Shown here piece by piece: positions 1 through 5,901 of a stretch of 7,199 nucleotides of DNA (positions are counted from its first letter, which is position 1; each line of letters opens with the position of its first letter). A program made the translations under genes and the position numbers. The notes beneath the pieces were generated by a model. It made no database searches, had not been told where the DNA came from, and worked only from the letters and a program-made list of their open reading frames with translations. This DNA is from an uncultured Hyphomicrobiales bacterium (lineage in GTDB: Bacteria > Pseudomonadota > Alphaproteobacteria > Rhizobiales > CAJQND01): positions 1 to 7,199 of the forward strand of contig CAJQND010000021.1 in the NCBI GenBank assembly GCA_905479595.1, given 5' to 3'.

Positions 1-2293
1 CAACAGATGCCCCGGCGTGATGGGCGTAACCACCTGATGTGACCCAACCAACAACCTCACCCTCATGCCAGATGGGCTCATCACCGATCACGTCTGCATC
101 GCCTGCATCAACGATGAGTGTAATGAGCTGGTGTTCTGGACCGTCCTGCTTTTCTGCCATCGCACCATCGCGGCCAATGAAAGTGTTTTTTCTGAAATCA
201 ACAAACCGGCCCAACCCTGCACCAAGAGGGCCATAGATTGGCCGGTATTCGGTTGCCCAGGAGCCCCAGTTTTTCTCCAGGCTCAGGGATTTCAAGGCGC
301 GTGACCCAACCAGCTTAATGTCAAACTCTTCTCCAGCGTCCATGATCTGAAAGAACAATGTGCGCAAGAATTCGGCCTTGCACCAAATTTCGAAACCAAG
401 GTCGCCGGTAAAGGTAACGCGGCCCACAATAGCAGGCACCATGCCCAGGGACATTTCGCGGATAGCCATGAACTTCAGTGCATCATTGGAAACATCCAGA
501 TGGGTGAGTTTGGCAAGCACATCTCGCGCTTTGGGCCCGGCAATGGATAATCCGCATAATCCAAGCCCCAGGGCATTCACCTTTACGCCGCTTTCGGGCA
601 GATGCTGTTCAAACCAGCGCATGTGATAAGTTTCCGCCGGGCCAGAGCCAAAAATCATGAAGCGTTCTGTACCAAGTTTAGCGACGGTGAAATCACCGAT
701 GAGTTTCCCCGCCTCGTTTAACATGGGTGACAGGGTCATTCGGCCTTCGGCAGGCATTTTATTTGTTAGCAGATGAGAGAGCCAGGCCTCTGCACCTTCC
801 CCGGTGATTTCGTACTTTGCGAAACTGCTGGTTTCAATAATGCAAACCCCGTTTCGCACCCCGGCACACTCTGCGGCAACCGGGTCATGGGCGTTGGATC
901 GTCTAAAGCTAAATTCATCTTTTGGCTCGCTGCCTGCAGGGGCAAACCATAACGGATATTCCAACCCGGCAGCAACGCCATACACAGCACCCCGGTCTTT
1001 CAAAATATCATAGAGCGGTGACGTTTTGAGGGGGCGAGCGGCTTCAAGTTCCTCGTTCGGAAATACGATCGAAAAACGCCTGCCGTAGTTCTCTTTCACC
1101 TTGGCATTGGTGTAAGCCATGGTGGTCCAGTCGCCAAAGCGCGCCACATCCATGCCCCAGACATCAAACCCGGGATCGCCATTGACCATCCAGTTCGAAA
1201 GGGCAAGGCCGACACCGCCGCCCTGGCTGAACCCGGCCATCACACCGCAAGCGCACCAGAAATTACGTAATCCACGCACCGGTCCGATAAGCGGATTGCC
1301 GTCTGGTGCGAATGTGAACGGGCCGTTGATGATGTTTTTGATGCCAGCTTTTGCAAAGGGCGGGAAATGCTCAAAACCACGCTCCAGATTGGATGCGATA
1401 CGATCAAGATCGGGTGGCAAAAGCTCAAACGAGAAATCCCATTTGGCTTCATGTTCAGACCATGGCACCCCATTTTTCTCATAGGTGCCCATGAGCATTC
1501 CCTTGGCTTCCTGGCGCAGGTATAGCTCACCGTCAAAATCGATGGCGTGTACCACTTCTTTTCCGGTGGATGTATTGTAGTCGACCACTTCGGGCATTTC
1601 TTCGGTAAGAATGTAATGGTGCGCCATAGCCAGAACCGGCAGTTCCAACCCGGCCATGCGACCCACTTCACGTGCCCACAACCCGCCTGCGTTGACGATG
1701 TGTTCAGCATGAACATCACCTTTTTCTGTGCGCACGTCCCATGAGCCGTCTTCACGCTGGGAGAGGTCGGTAACCCTGCATTTCGTCACGATTTCGGCCC
1801 CGCCAATATTTGCGGATTTTGCGTAGGCATGAGTGGTGCCGTGCGGGTCGAGATGGCCTTCCAGAGGGTGCCACATCGCGCCGATAAATTGTTTTTTGTC
1901 CATCAGCGGAAACAACTCTTCGGCTTCATCCAGAGAGATCATCTCTGTCGGCACACCCATGTAGCGGTTTTTGGCGTGGGCAGTCTTCAACCATTCAAAA
2001 CGGTCCTTGGTGGAAACCAGCATGACGCCGCCTGTGAGGTGAATGCCGGTTGCCTGTCCGGAAATCTCTTCGATTTCCTTGTAGAGATCGATGGTGTATT
2101 CTTGCAGTTTGGCGACGTTTGGATCGCCATTTAGGGTGTGGAACCCACCCGCAGCATGCCAGGTGGAACCGGATGTCAGCTCATCGCGCTCAATGAGCAA
2201 AATGTCTTTCCATCCAAGTTTTGTGAGGTGATAAAGCACCGAGCATCCAACAACCCCGCCGCCAATAACGACTACTTGTGCTGAAGATTTCAT
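1..2293 (-). CDS. Dimethylglycine/sarcosine dehydrogenase-like FAD–GcvT fusion protein (3' end outside window)
   Basis: This is an FAD-dependent N-demethylating dehydrogenase with a folate-binding tail. The family oxidises N-methyl groups of dimethylglycine, sarcosine or related amines and passes the one-carbon unit to tetrahydrofolate. I translated 764 codons from the window. Residues about 5-365 form the FAD (DAO) domain, with the dinucleotide-binding GGGVVG at 11-16 and STWHAAGG at 43-50. His46 matches the histidine that binds FAD covalently in mammalian dimethylglycine dehydrogenase. GPFTFAPDGNPLIGP (324-338) and AGFSQGGGVG (353-362) complete the flavin site. A linker domain follows (about 370-425), then the GcvT domain from about 430, with GKLIGDFTV (529-537, candidate catalytic Asp534) and FTGDLGFEIW (628-637). 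The family is usually about 800-820 residues, so roughly 50 C-terminal residues are missing at the window edge, not through mutation. The start is fixed by AAGGAG six bases upstream and by the FAD motif beginning a few residues later. No signal peptide is visible, so it is cytosolic. The exact substrate cannot be read from sequence: alphaproteobacteria carry many paralogues. Confidence 0.93.
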   Translation of the reverse strand, partial: MKSSAQVVVIGGGVVGCSVLYHLTKLGWKDILLIERDELTSGSTWHAAGGFHTLNGDPNVAKLQEYTIDLYKEIEEISGQATGIHLTGGVMLVSTKDRFEWLKTAHAKNRYMGVPTEMISLDEAEELFPLMDKKQFIGAMWHPLEGHLDPHGTTHAYAKSANIGGAEIVTKCRVTDLSQREDGSWDVRTEKGDVHAEHIVNAGGLWAREVGRMAGLELPVLAMAHHYILTEEMPEVVDYNTSTGKEVVHAIDFDGELYLRQEAKGMLMGTYEKNGVPWSEHEAKWDFSFELLPPDLDRIASNLERGFEHFPPFAKAGIKNIINGPFTFAPDGNPLIGPVRGLRNFWCACGVMAGFSQGGGVGLALSNWMVNGDPGFDVWGMDVARFGDWTTMAYTNAKVKENYGRRFSIVFPNEELEAARPLKTSPLYDILKDRGAVYGVAAGLEYPLWFAPAGSEPKDEFSFRRSNAHDPVAAECAGVRNGVCIIETSSFAKYEITGEGAEAWLSHLLTNKMPAEGRMTLSPMLNEAGKLIGDFTVAKLGTERFMIFGSGPAETYHMRWFEQHLPESGVKVNALGLGLCGLSIAGPKARDVLAKLTHLDVSNDALKFMAIREMSLGMVPAIVGRVTFTGDLGFEIWCKAEFLRTLFFQIMDAGEEFDIKLVGSRALKSLSLEKNWGSWATEYRPIYGPLGAGLGRFVDFRKNTFIGRDGAMAEKQDGPEHQLITLIVDAGDADVIGDEPIWHEGEVVGWVTSGGYAHHAGASV

Positions 2294-2299
2294 AATTCG

Positions 2300-2305
2300 C
2301 TCCTT
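2300..2305 (-). promoter_or_regulatory. Strong Shine-Dalgarno site of the dehydrogenase gene
   Basis: On the minus strand the sequence reads AAGGAG, six bases before the ATG at 2293. It is the strongest ribosome binding site in the window. It fixes the start of the FAD–GcvT gene and suggests efficient translation. It begins immediately after the 3' arm of a predicted leader hairpin (2306-2325). Confidence 0.85.
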
Positions 2306-2325
2306 ACAGCCTCCGGGATGGCTGT
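2306..2325 (-). other. Leader hairpin directly upstream of the dehydrogenase ribosome binding site
   Basis: A perfect 6-bp inverted repeat, ACAGCC (2306-2311) and GGCTGT (2320-2325), encloses an 8-base loop. On the minus-strand mRNA the stem ends exactly where AAGGAG begins. It could stack next to the ribosome binding site or mark an mRNA 5' structure. It has no U-tract, so it is not an intrinsic terminator. The stem is short and could be chance. Confidence 0.35.
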
Positions 2326-2358
2326 TTTAATTCAATCATGCAATGGAATACCCGCCTG

Positions 2359-2382
2359 CGATCATGCGCAAGCGCACTATCG
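2359..2382. promoter_or_regulatory. Imperfect inverted repeat upstream of the dehydrogenase gene (candidate operator)
   Basis: The arms CGATCATGCGC (2359-2369) and GCGCACTATCG (2372-2382) are complementary at 9 of 11 positions around a 2-base centre. The core is TGCGC-AA-GCGCA. It lies about 66-89 bases upstream of the dehydrogenase start, where an operator or promoter-proximal site would be expected. No convincing -35/-10 pair was found near it. No copy of the ATTGTC half-site from the 3403-3564 region was seen here, so any binding protein may differ. Confidence 0.35.
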
Positions 2383-2408
2383 ACATGATAAGTTGGCTAA
2401 GCGACGGC

Positions 2409-2429
2409 AAGGTGAAATAACCTCACCTT
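2409..2429 (-). other. Hairpin at the end of the desaturase gene
   Basis: AAGGTGA (2409-2415) and TCACCTT (2423-2429) form a perfect 7-bp stem with a 7-base loop. The stem overlaps the desaturase stop codon (2428-2430, TAA on the minus strand). There is no U-run after it in the minus-strand direction, so it is at best a weak or factor-assisted terminator, or an mRNA 3'-end stabiliser. It may separate desaturase expression from that of the dehydrogenase gene downstream. Confidence 0.4.
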
Positions 2430-3402
2430 ACCCTGTCCGTGAATGGGTAAGATTAGGTTTTAATCTATTTTTTTTGGCGTATTTTTTTAATAATGGATGA
2501 GAAACAGGCTGGTGAGGTGTGAAGGAGTATTTTTGAAATAATCTTGAATAGCCATCAACCATGTAGCCTTTATTGGCCTCTAGAAAATGTTCCCGCGCAG
2601 TCCGGTAGCGGTTTGGAATGTTGTACCAGGCGAGTTGCGGTTCCGCATGGTGAACGGCGTGTAGGTTATTATTCAGGAACATCAGCGAGATCAGTGGGTT
2701 GGTTTCAACAATCACGGAGCGCCCTGCAGTTTCTTCATGAGCGCGATGTTCTGCATAAGAGCGCAAAAGAGTGAGGGAAGTGCCTGCCCATACAAAGCAA
2801 ATCAAGAATTCCCAGACCGGCATGGCGCATACGCCAAGCGCCCAGTAAAGAACCATTGCCGCCGCCAGAAGATGCCAGGTCCAGGCCGTTATCACGTCTT
2901 TGCGGCCAGAAAAAATGAGTTTGGTTTCAGATACTACAAACCGGATGAAAACAATCAGCGGCCCGATGGTTAAACGACCTAAAACAGTATTGTTGATCCG
3001 CAAAAGCCACCGTGTCGGTGTGGTCAGGGAATGATAGTCGGCAGGTGATAAGAACCAGCTTTCCGGATCATCAAAGGGGTCGGTCAAATACTCGTCGTGA
3101 TGGTGGGCCAAATGCATCATTTTGTAGCGCAAAAACGGTACCCATATGATCGGACTGAATGCCACCAGAAGGGCATTCGCACGGCTATCGCGAAAGGGGT
3201 GCCCATGAACAGCTTCATGACATAATGAACCATGCAGGCAGGCAGTGAAGCCACCCAGAGGCAGCAATACCCAAAACGGGATGATCGCTGAATACCATGT
3301 TAGAAGGCCAAACGCGCCATAGGTTATGGCAAGCAGCCCAAATGTTGCCCATTCACGGTCGCTGTGCACTGGTGCTGTATCGGCGGAAGTTTTCAAACTC
3401 AT
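2428..3402 (-). CDS. Membrane fatty-acid-desaturase-family di-iron enzyme
   Basis: This 324-residue protein belongs to the membrane desaturase/hydroxylase superfamily, which uses a histidine-coordinated di-iron centre and O2 to desaturate or hydroxylate a substrate at the inner membrane. The three histidine boxes are clear: HEAVH at 62-66 (with His68), HLAHH at 97-101, and HAVHH at 248-252. Additional histidines lie at 219 and 222 (AEHRAHE). Hydrophobic stretches suggest membrane segments at about 21-50, 75-92, 142-158 and 172-212. The C-terminus is basic. The start is preceded by GAGGGG a few bases upstream. It is divergent from the XRE regulator, and the FAD–GcvT dehydrogenase follows 134 bp downstream on the same strand. 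The family includes lipid desaturases and also alkane, xylene and carotenoid hydroxylases or ketolases, so a non-lipid substrate linked to its neighbour is possible. The fold is secure; the substrate is unknown. Confidence 0.9.
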   Translation of the reverse strand: MSLKTSADTAPVHSDREWATFGLLAITYGAFGLLTWYSAIIPFWVLLPLGGFTACLHGSLCHEAVHGHPFRDSRANALLVAFSPIIWVPFLRYKMMHLAHHHDEYLTDPFDDPESWFLSPADYHSLTTPTRWLLRINNTVLGRLTIGPLIVFIRFVVSETKLIFSGRKDVITAWTWHLLAAAMVLYWALGVCAMPVWEFLICFVWAGTSLTLLRSYAEHRAHEETAGRSVIVETNPLISLMFLNNNLHAVHHAEPQLAWYNIPNRYRTAREHFLEANKGYMVDGYSRLFQKYSFTPHQPVSHPLLKKYAKKNRLKPNLTHSRTG

Positions 3403-3441
3403 TTAACCCCTCATCTCCCCGGGCACTGAAACCCGCTGCCC

Positions 3442-3460
3442 CCGATAAAAAGGGTATCGG
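3442..3460. promoter_or_regulatory. Inverted repeat in the desaturase leader side
   Basis: CCGATA (3442-3447) and TATCGG (3455-3460) form a perfect 6-bp inverted repeat around a 7-base spacer. It lies 40-58 bases upstream of the desaturase start. It could be a second operator or, if transcribed, a leader hairpin. It does not resemble the palindrome at 3531-3542. Confidence 0.35.
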
Positions 3461-3530
3461 TCTGGCCGTGGCATGGGAATGTTATTTTGAGCACAATCTG
3501 TTTAATCTGTGATACATTGTCCAAATATGG

Positions 3531-3542
3531 TGACAATTGTCA
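3531..3542. promoter_or_regulatory. Perfect 12-bp palindrome, candidate operator of the XRE regulator
   Basis: TGACAATTGTCA is fully self-complementary and lies 22 bases before the regulator's ATG. With mismatches at 3530/3543, pairing resumes at 3528-3529 with 3544-3545. A related ATTGTC half-site is at 3516-3521. Short dyads just upstream of the gene are typical binding sites for autoregulating XRE-family dimers. Binding by this regulator is inferred, not shown. Confidence 0.55.
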
Positions 3543-3564
3543 TCAATCCAGACCGCAGGTGATA

Positions 3565-4410
3565 ATGGACAAACGCGATACAGTTAATGTGTTTCAGCAA
3601 AGGCTCGCCGAACTGATTGATCGCACCGGCTTGTCTAGGTCGCGCTTCGCCGCCAAGGCTGGGCTTGATCGCTCGACCCTCTCGCAATTGATGTCAGGGA
3701 AGTCCGTACGGTTGCCGCGCGCGGAAACGATTGCGGCAATTGCGGCTCGCCACAAGGTTTCGGCTGACTGGCTGCTTGGCCTCAGTCAGCGCGATGAAGT
3801 GGCAGTAGATGTGGTTGCACAGCTTGAGATCGAAACAGGCCTGGATAACCCGGTGGATGAACGTTTGATCCAGTGGCACGAAGAAGCAACAGGGTTCAAA
3901 ATTCGCTATGTACCATCCACCATTCCCGACCTTCTCAAGACCGATGCAGTCATTGAATATGAGTATGCCCACCGCAAAGGCCTCTCAATTCGCGGCCAAC
4001 GCGAGGCAACTGAGCTGCGCTTGCGCTACAGCCGAAAATCAGAAACTGACATGGAAGCCTGTTCCTCGATCCAATCGGTGAAAAGTTTTGTTTACGGGGA
4101 GGGGATCTGGTCGGGGTTATCACTGGCGGCGAGGCGTGAGCAGCTGGATCACATGTGTAAACTGACCGATGAGCTTTACCCGACTTTTCGCTGGTTCTTG
4201 TATGACGGGTTAGAAAGTTTTGCCGTGCCCTATACGGTGTTTGGTCCGCTACGCGCCGCGATTTATCTTGGGCGCATGTATTTCGTTTTTACCTCTACAG
4301 AGCATATTCGCGAACTGGCCAACCACTTCGATACGCTTATCCGTCAAGCGCAGGTGCAACCAAATGAGGTTCCCGGATTTTTGCAAGATCTGGCGGGTGA
4401 ACTATCATGA
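3565..4410 (+). CDS. XRE-family transcriptional regulator with a large C-terminal domain
   Basis: This is a 281-residue DNA-binding regulator. Residues about 8-73 form an HTH_3/Cro-C1 domain: FQQRLAELIDRTGLSRSRFA, then a recognition-helix region LDRSTLSQLMSGK (34-46), then the RLPRAETIAAIAARHKVSADWLLGL tail typical of XRE proteins. The remaining roughly 200 residues contain RYVPSTIPDLLKT (114-126), a helical middle part, FLYDGLESFAVPYTVFGP (211-228) and a terminal helix LANHFDTLIRQA (251-262). That order resembles the effector domain of actinobacterial XRE regulators (DUF5753, with its PGLLQT motif), but this is by eye only. The ATG at 3565 was chosen over an upstream in-frame TTG at 3487 because AGGTGA lies just before it, the HTH begins at once, and the TTG would place the palindrome inside the gene. 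The stop overlaps the next gene's start by 4 bp (ATGA), implying translational coupling and a shared role. Confidence 0.88.
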   Translation: MDKRDTVNVFQQRLAELIDRTGLSRSRFAAKAGLDRSTLSQLMSGKSVRLPRAETIAAIAARHKVSADWLLGLSQRDEVAVDVVAQLEIETGLDNPVDERLIQWHEEATGFKIRYVPSTIPDLLKTDAVIEYEYAHRKGLSIRGQREATELRLRYSRKSETDMEACSSIQSVKSFVYGEGIWSGLSLAARREQLDHMCKLTDELYPTFRWFLYDGLESFAVPYTVFGPLRAAIYLGRMYFVFTSTEHIRELANHFDTLIRQAQVQPNEVPGFLQDLAGELS

Positions 4411-5228
4411 TTGCCGGTTTGGGTATGTATGACTGGCCTGAAGTGCGCGACGCGACCGACGGTCTGTGGGCAGCGATTGCAGGGGTGTTGAAAAAAGAAG
4501 GGTTCGATGATGCTCCAGAAACGCTGGAGCGTGGTTTGCAGCCGTATGACCTTTGGCATTCACCAGACCTGCTGCTGGCACAAACTTGCGGGTATCCGTT
4601 AGTTACCCAACTCGTTGGAAAATGCACCTATGTGGCCACGCCTTGTTATGATGTGCCGGGATGCGATGGGGCAAACTATTCCAGCATTATCCTCGTTCGC
4701 GCGTCTGATGGGCCAGATGATGTGGAAAGCGCAAAGGGTTCCAGAGCTGCAATTAACGGTGCCGATTCCATGTCTGGCCATATTGCGTTAAAGGCGGTCA
4801 TTGCGCCATTTGCCCGCAACGCCAGATTTTTTTCTGACGTTGCTCTGACCGGAACTCACGCGGCATCTATGGCGGCTGTCCGCGATGGCCAATCTGACAT
4901 ATGTGCTATCGATTGTATAAGTTACGCGCTGGCAGTTCGATACCGCCCAGAGCTTGTTGAGGGGTTGAAAGAAATTGGCCAATCCCCTCAGGTTCCCGGA
5001 TTACCATTGATTTCATCACCTATAATTGATGGCCTTAACAAGGGGCAGTGTTGCCTCAAAACATTGCGTAGCGCTTTGAAACATGTTTACTCAGACCCCA
5101 GCACGCGGGAAATACGCCAGGCGCTGTTCATTTCGGGACTGGCAGTCTTGCCAGACGATGCTTATATGGCCATTCATGACCTCAGTGACGAGGTGGCCGG
5201 TCTAAGTATTGTTGGTGACCCTATTTAA
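4407..5228 (+). CDS. Cytosolic PhnD-like (phosphate/phosphonate-type) substrate-binding protein homologue
   Basis: This 273-residue protein resembles the PhnD/SsuA-type periplasmic binding proteins of ABC transporters (phosphonate-binding domain family). Near the N-terminus are GMYDWPEVRDATDGLWAAI (6-24) and LWHSPDLLLAQTCGYPLV (49-66). NGADSMSGHIALKAVI (117-132) and TGTHAASMAAVRDGQSDICA (148-167) correspond to the hinge and ligand-pocket segments of the family. There is no signal peptide or lipobox: the domain starts within the first few residues, so the protein is predicted to stay in the cytoplasm. No permease or ATPase gene is adjacent. The gene overlaps the XRE regulator by 4 bp, which argues that it serves that regulator, for example as an intracellular ligand sensor or cofactor, instead of transport. 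The ligand is unknown: the family name does not prove a phosphonate. The start at the overlapping ATG is well supported by the domain position. Confidence 0.82.
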   Translation: MIAGLGMYDWPEVRDATDGLWAAIAGVLKKEGFDDAPETLERGLQPYDLWHSPDLLLAQTCGYPLVTQLVGKCTYVATPCYDVPGCDGANYSSIILVRASDGPDDVESAKGSRAAINGADSMSGHIALKAVIAPFARNARFFSDVALTGTHAASMAAVRDGQSDICAIDCISYALAVRYRPELVEGLKEIGQSPQVPGLPLISSPIIDGLNKGQCCLKTLRSALKHVYSDPSTREIRQALFISGLAVLPDDAYMAIHDLSDEVAGLSIVGDPI

Positions 5229-5256
5229 CCTAACTAAACATACGGGAACTATGTGA

Positions 5257-5886
5257 ATGATTGATCTCTACACCTGGAGCACGCCGAATGGCCGCAAAGT
5301 CTCCATAATGCTGGAAGAAACCGGCCTCGACTATACGGCTCATCCGATTAACATTATGAAAGATGACCAGTTTGCGCCGCATTTCCTCAAAGTTGCGCCA
5401 AATAACAAGATTCCCGCAATTGTCGACAATGACACTGGCATGAGCTTAATGGAATCTGGCGCAATTCTTCTGTATCTAGCTGAAAAAACTGGAAAATTCA
5501 TGCCTGAATCTGGCGAGGACCGGTGGCGGGCAATCGAATGGCTGATGTGGCAAATGGGTGGTGCGGGACCTTTCTTGGGCCAGGCTCATCATTTCGTCCA
5601 TTTTAACCCCGATGCTTCAGAATATGCCCGCAATCGTTTTGCCAAAGAGGCACAGCGTTTGTATGGCGTTTTGAACAAGCGCCTTGGCGACGTTGAATAT
5701 GTGGCGGGAGAGTATTCAATTGCCGATATTGCAATTTGGCCGTGGGTCTCGCGGTATGAGTGGCAAGCTGTCGATATGAATGAATTTCCGAACGTCAAGG
5801 AATGGTACATGAAAATTGCCGCGCGACCAGCTGTTCAAAAAGGCTATAATGTGCCGGCAACCGACCAGAAAATACCAACGCCGTAA
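5257..5886 (+). CDS. yfcG: YfcG/YghU-like (nu-class) glutathione transferase
   Basis: This 209-residue cytosolic protein closely follows E. coli YfcG, a nu-class glutathione transferase with disulfide-bond reductase activity. The thioredoxin-fold N-terminal domain (about 1-80) has STPNGRKV at 8-15, with Thr9 and Asn11 in the positions used by YfcG to contact glutathione. NNKIPAI (49-55, the cis-Pro53 loop) and ESGAILLYLAEKTG (66-79) follow. The helical C-terminal domain has WLMWQMGGAGPFLGQAHHF (95-113) and the N-capping-box region YSIADIAIWPWV (153-164). Length is normal for the family. It starts 28 bp after the PhnD-like gene, and the efflux adaptor begins 15 bp after it, so cotranscription is likely. 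A plausible role is thiol/peroxide or electrophile handling. Any link to the methylamine-type chemistry on the left is speculative. Confidence 0.93.
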   Translation: MIDLYTWSTPNGRKVSIMLEETGLDYTAHPINIMKDDQFAPHFLKVAPNNKIPAIVDNDTGMSLMESGAILLYLAEKTGKFMPESGEDRWRAIEWLMWQMGGAGPFLGQAHHFVHFNPDASEYARNRFAKEAQRLYGVLNKRLGDVEYVAGEYSIADIAIWPWVSRYEWQAVDMNEFPNVKEWYMKIAARPAVQKGYNVPATDQKIPTP

Positions 5887-5901
5887 CTGCGCGGCAATGA
5901 C

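Larger units (their letters stand above)
3403..3564. promoter_or_regulatory. Divergent intergenic control region between the desaturase and the regulator
   Basis: These 162 bases separate two divergently transcribed genes and should contain promoters for both. I see a perfect palindrome at 3531-3542, further ACAAT/ATTGT half-sites at 3493-3497 and 3516-3520, and an inverted repeat at 3442-3460. A weaker GGGCA/TGCCC pair lies at 3421-3425 and 3437-3441. No good sigma-70 promoter stands out. On the minus strand TTGTCA (3536-3531) is close to a -35 element, but no good -10 lies at the right distance. Autoregulation by the adjacent XRE protein, with control of the desaturase, is a natural inference. 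Confidence 0.65.

Noticed and set aside
1119..1484. Open frame on the plus strand antisense to the dehydrogenase gene
   Set aside because: The minus-strand frame here encodes clearly conserved FAD-domain motifs. The plus-strand translation is low-complexity, Pro/Ser-rich and has no recognisable domain.
1240..1755. 171-codon minus-strand frame inside the dehydrogenase gene
   Set aside because: It is out of frame with the continuous 764-codon dehydrogenase reading frame, which has family motifs on both sides and no frameshift.
2294..2427. Possible glycine riboswitch upstream of the GcvT-domain gene
   Set aside because: Glycine riboswitches often precede gcvT genes, but I see no conserved glycine-aptamer core motifs, and the gap is short and shared with a desaturase-end hairpin.
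2409..2429. Rho-independent terminator after the desaturase
   Set aside because: The stem is AT/GC mixed and no U-run follows in the transcribed direction, so it was listed only as a hairpin.
3487..3515. Sigma-70 promoter TTGAGC with a 17-base spacer to TGATAC for the regulator
   Set aside because: The -10 element matches the consensus poorly (about 2 of 6), so it cannot be called with confidence.
4407..5228. Interpretation as a working ABC transporter binding protein
   Set aside because: No signal peptide, lipobox, permease or ATPase gene is visible nearby, and the gene overlaps a regulator.
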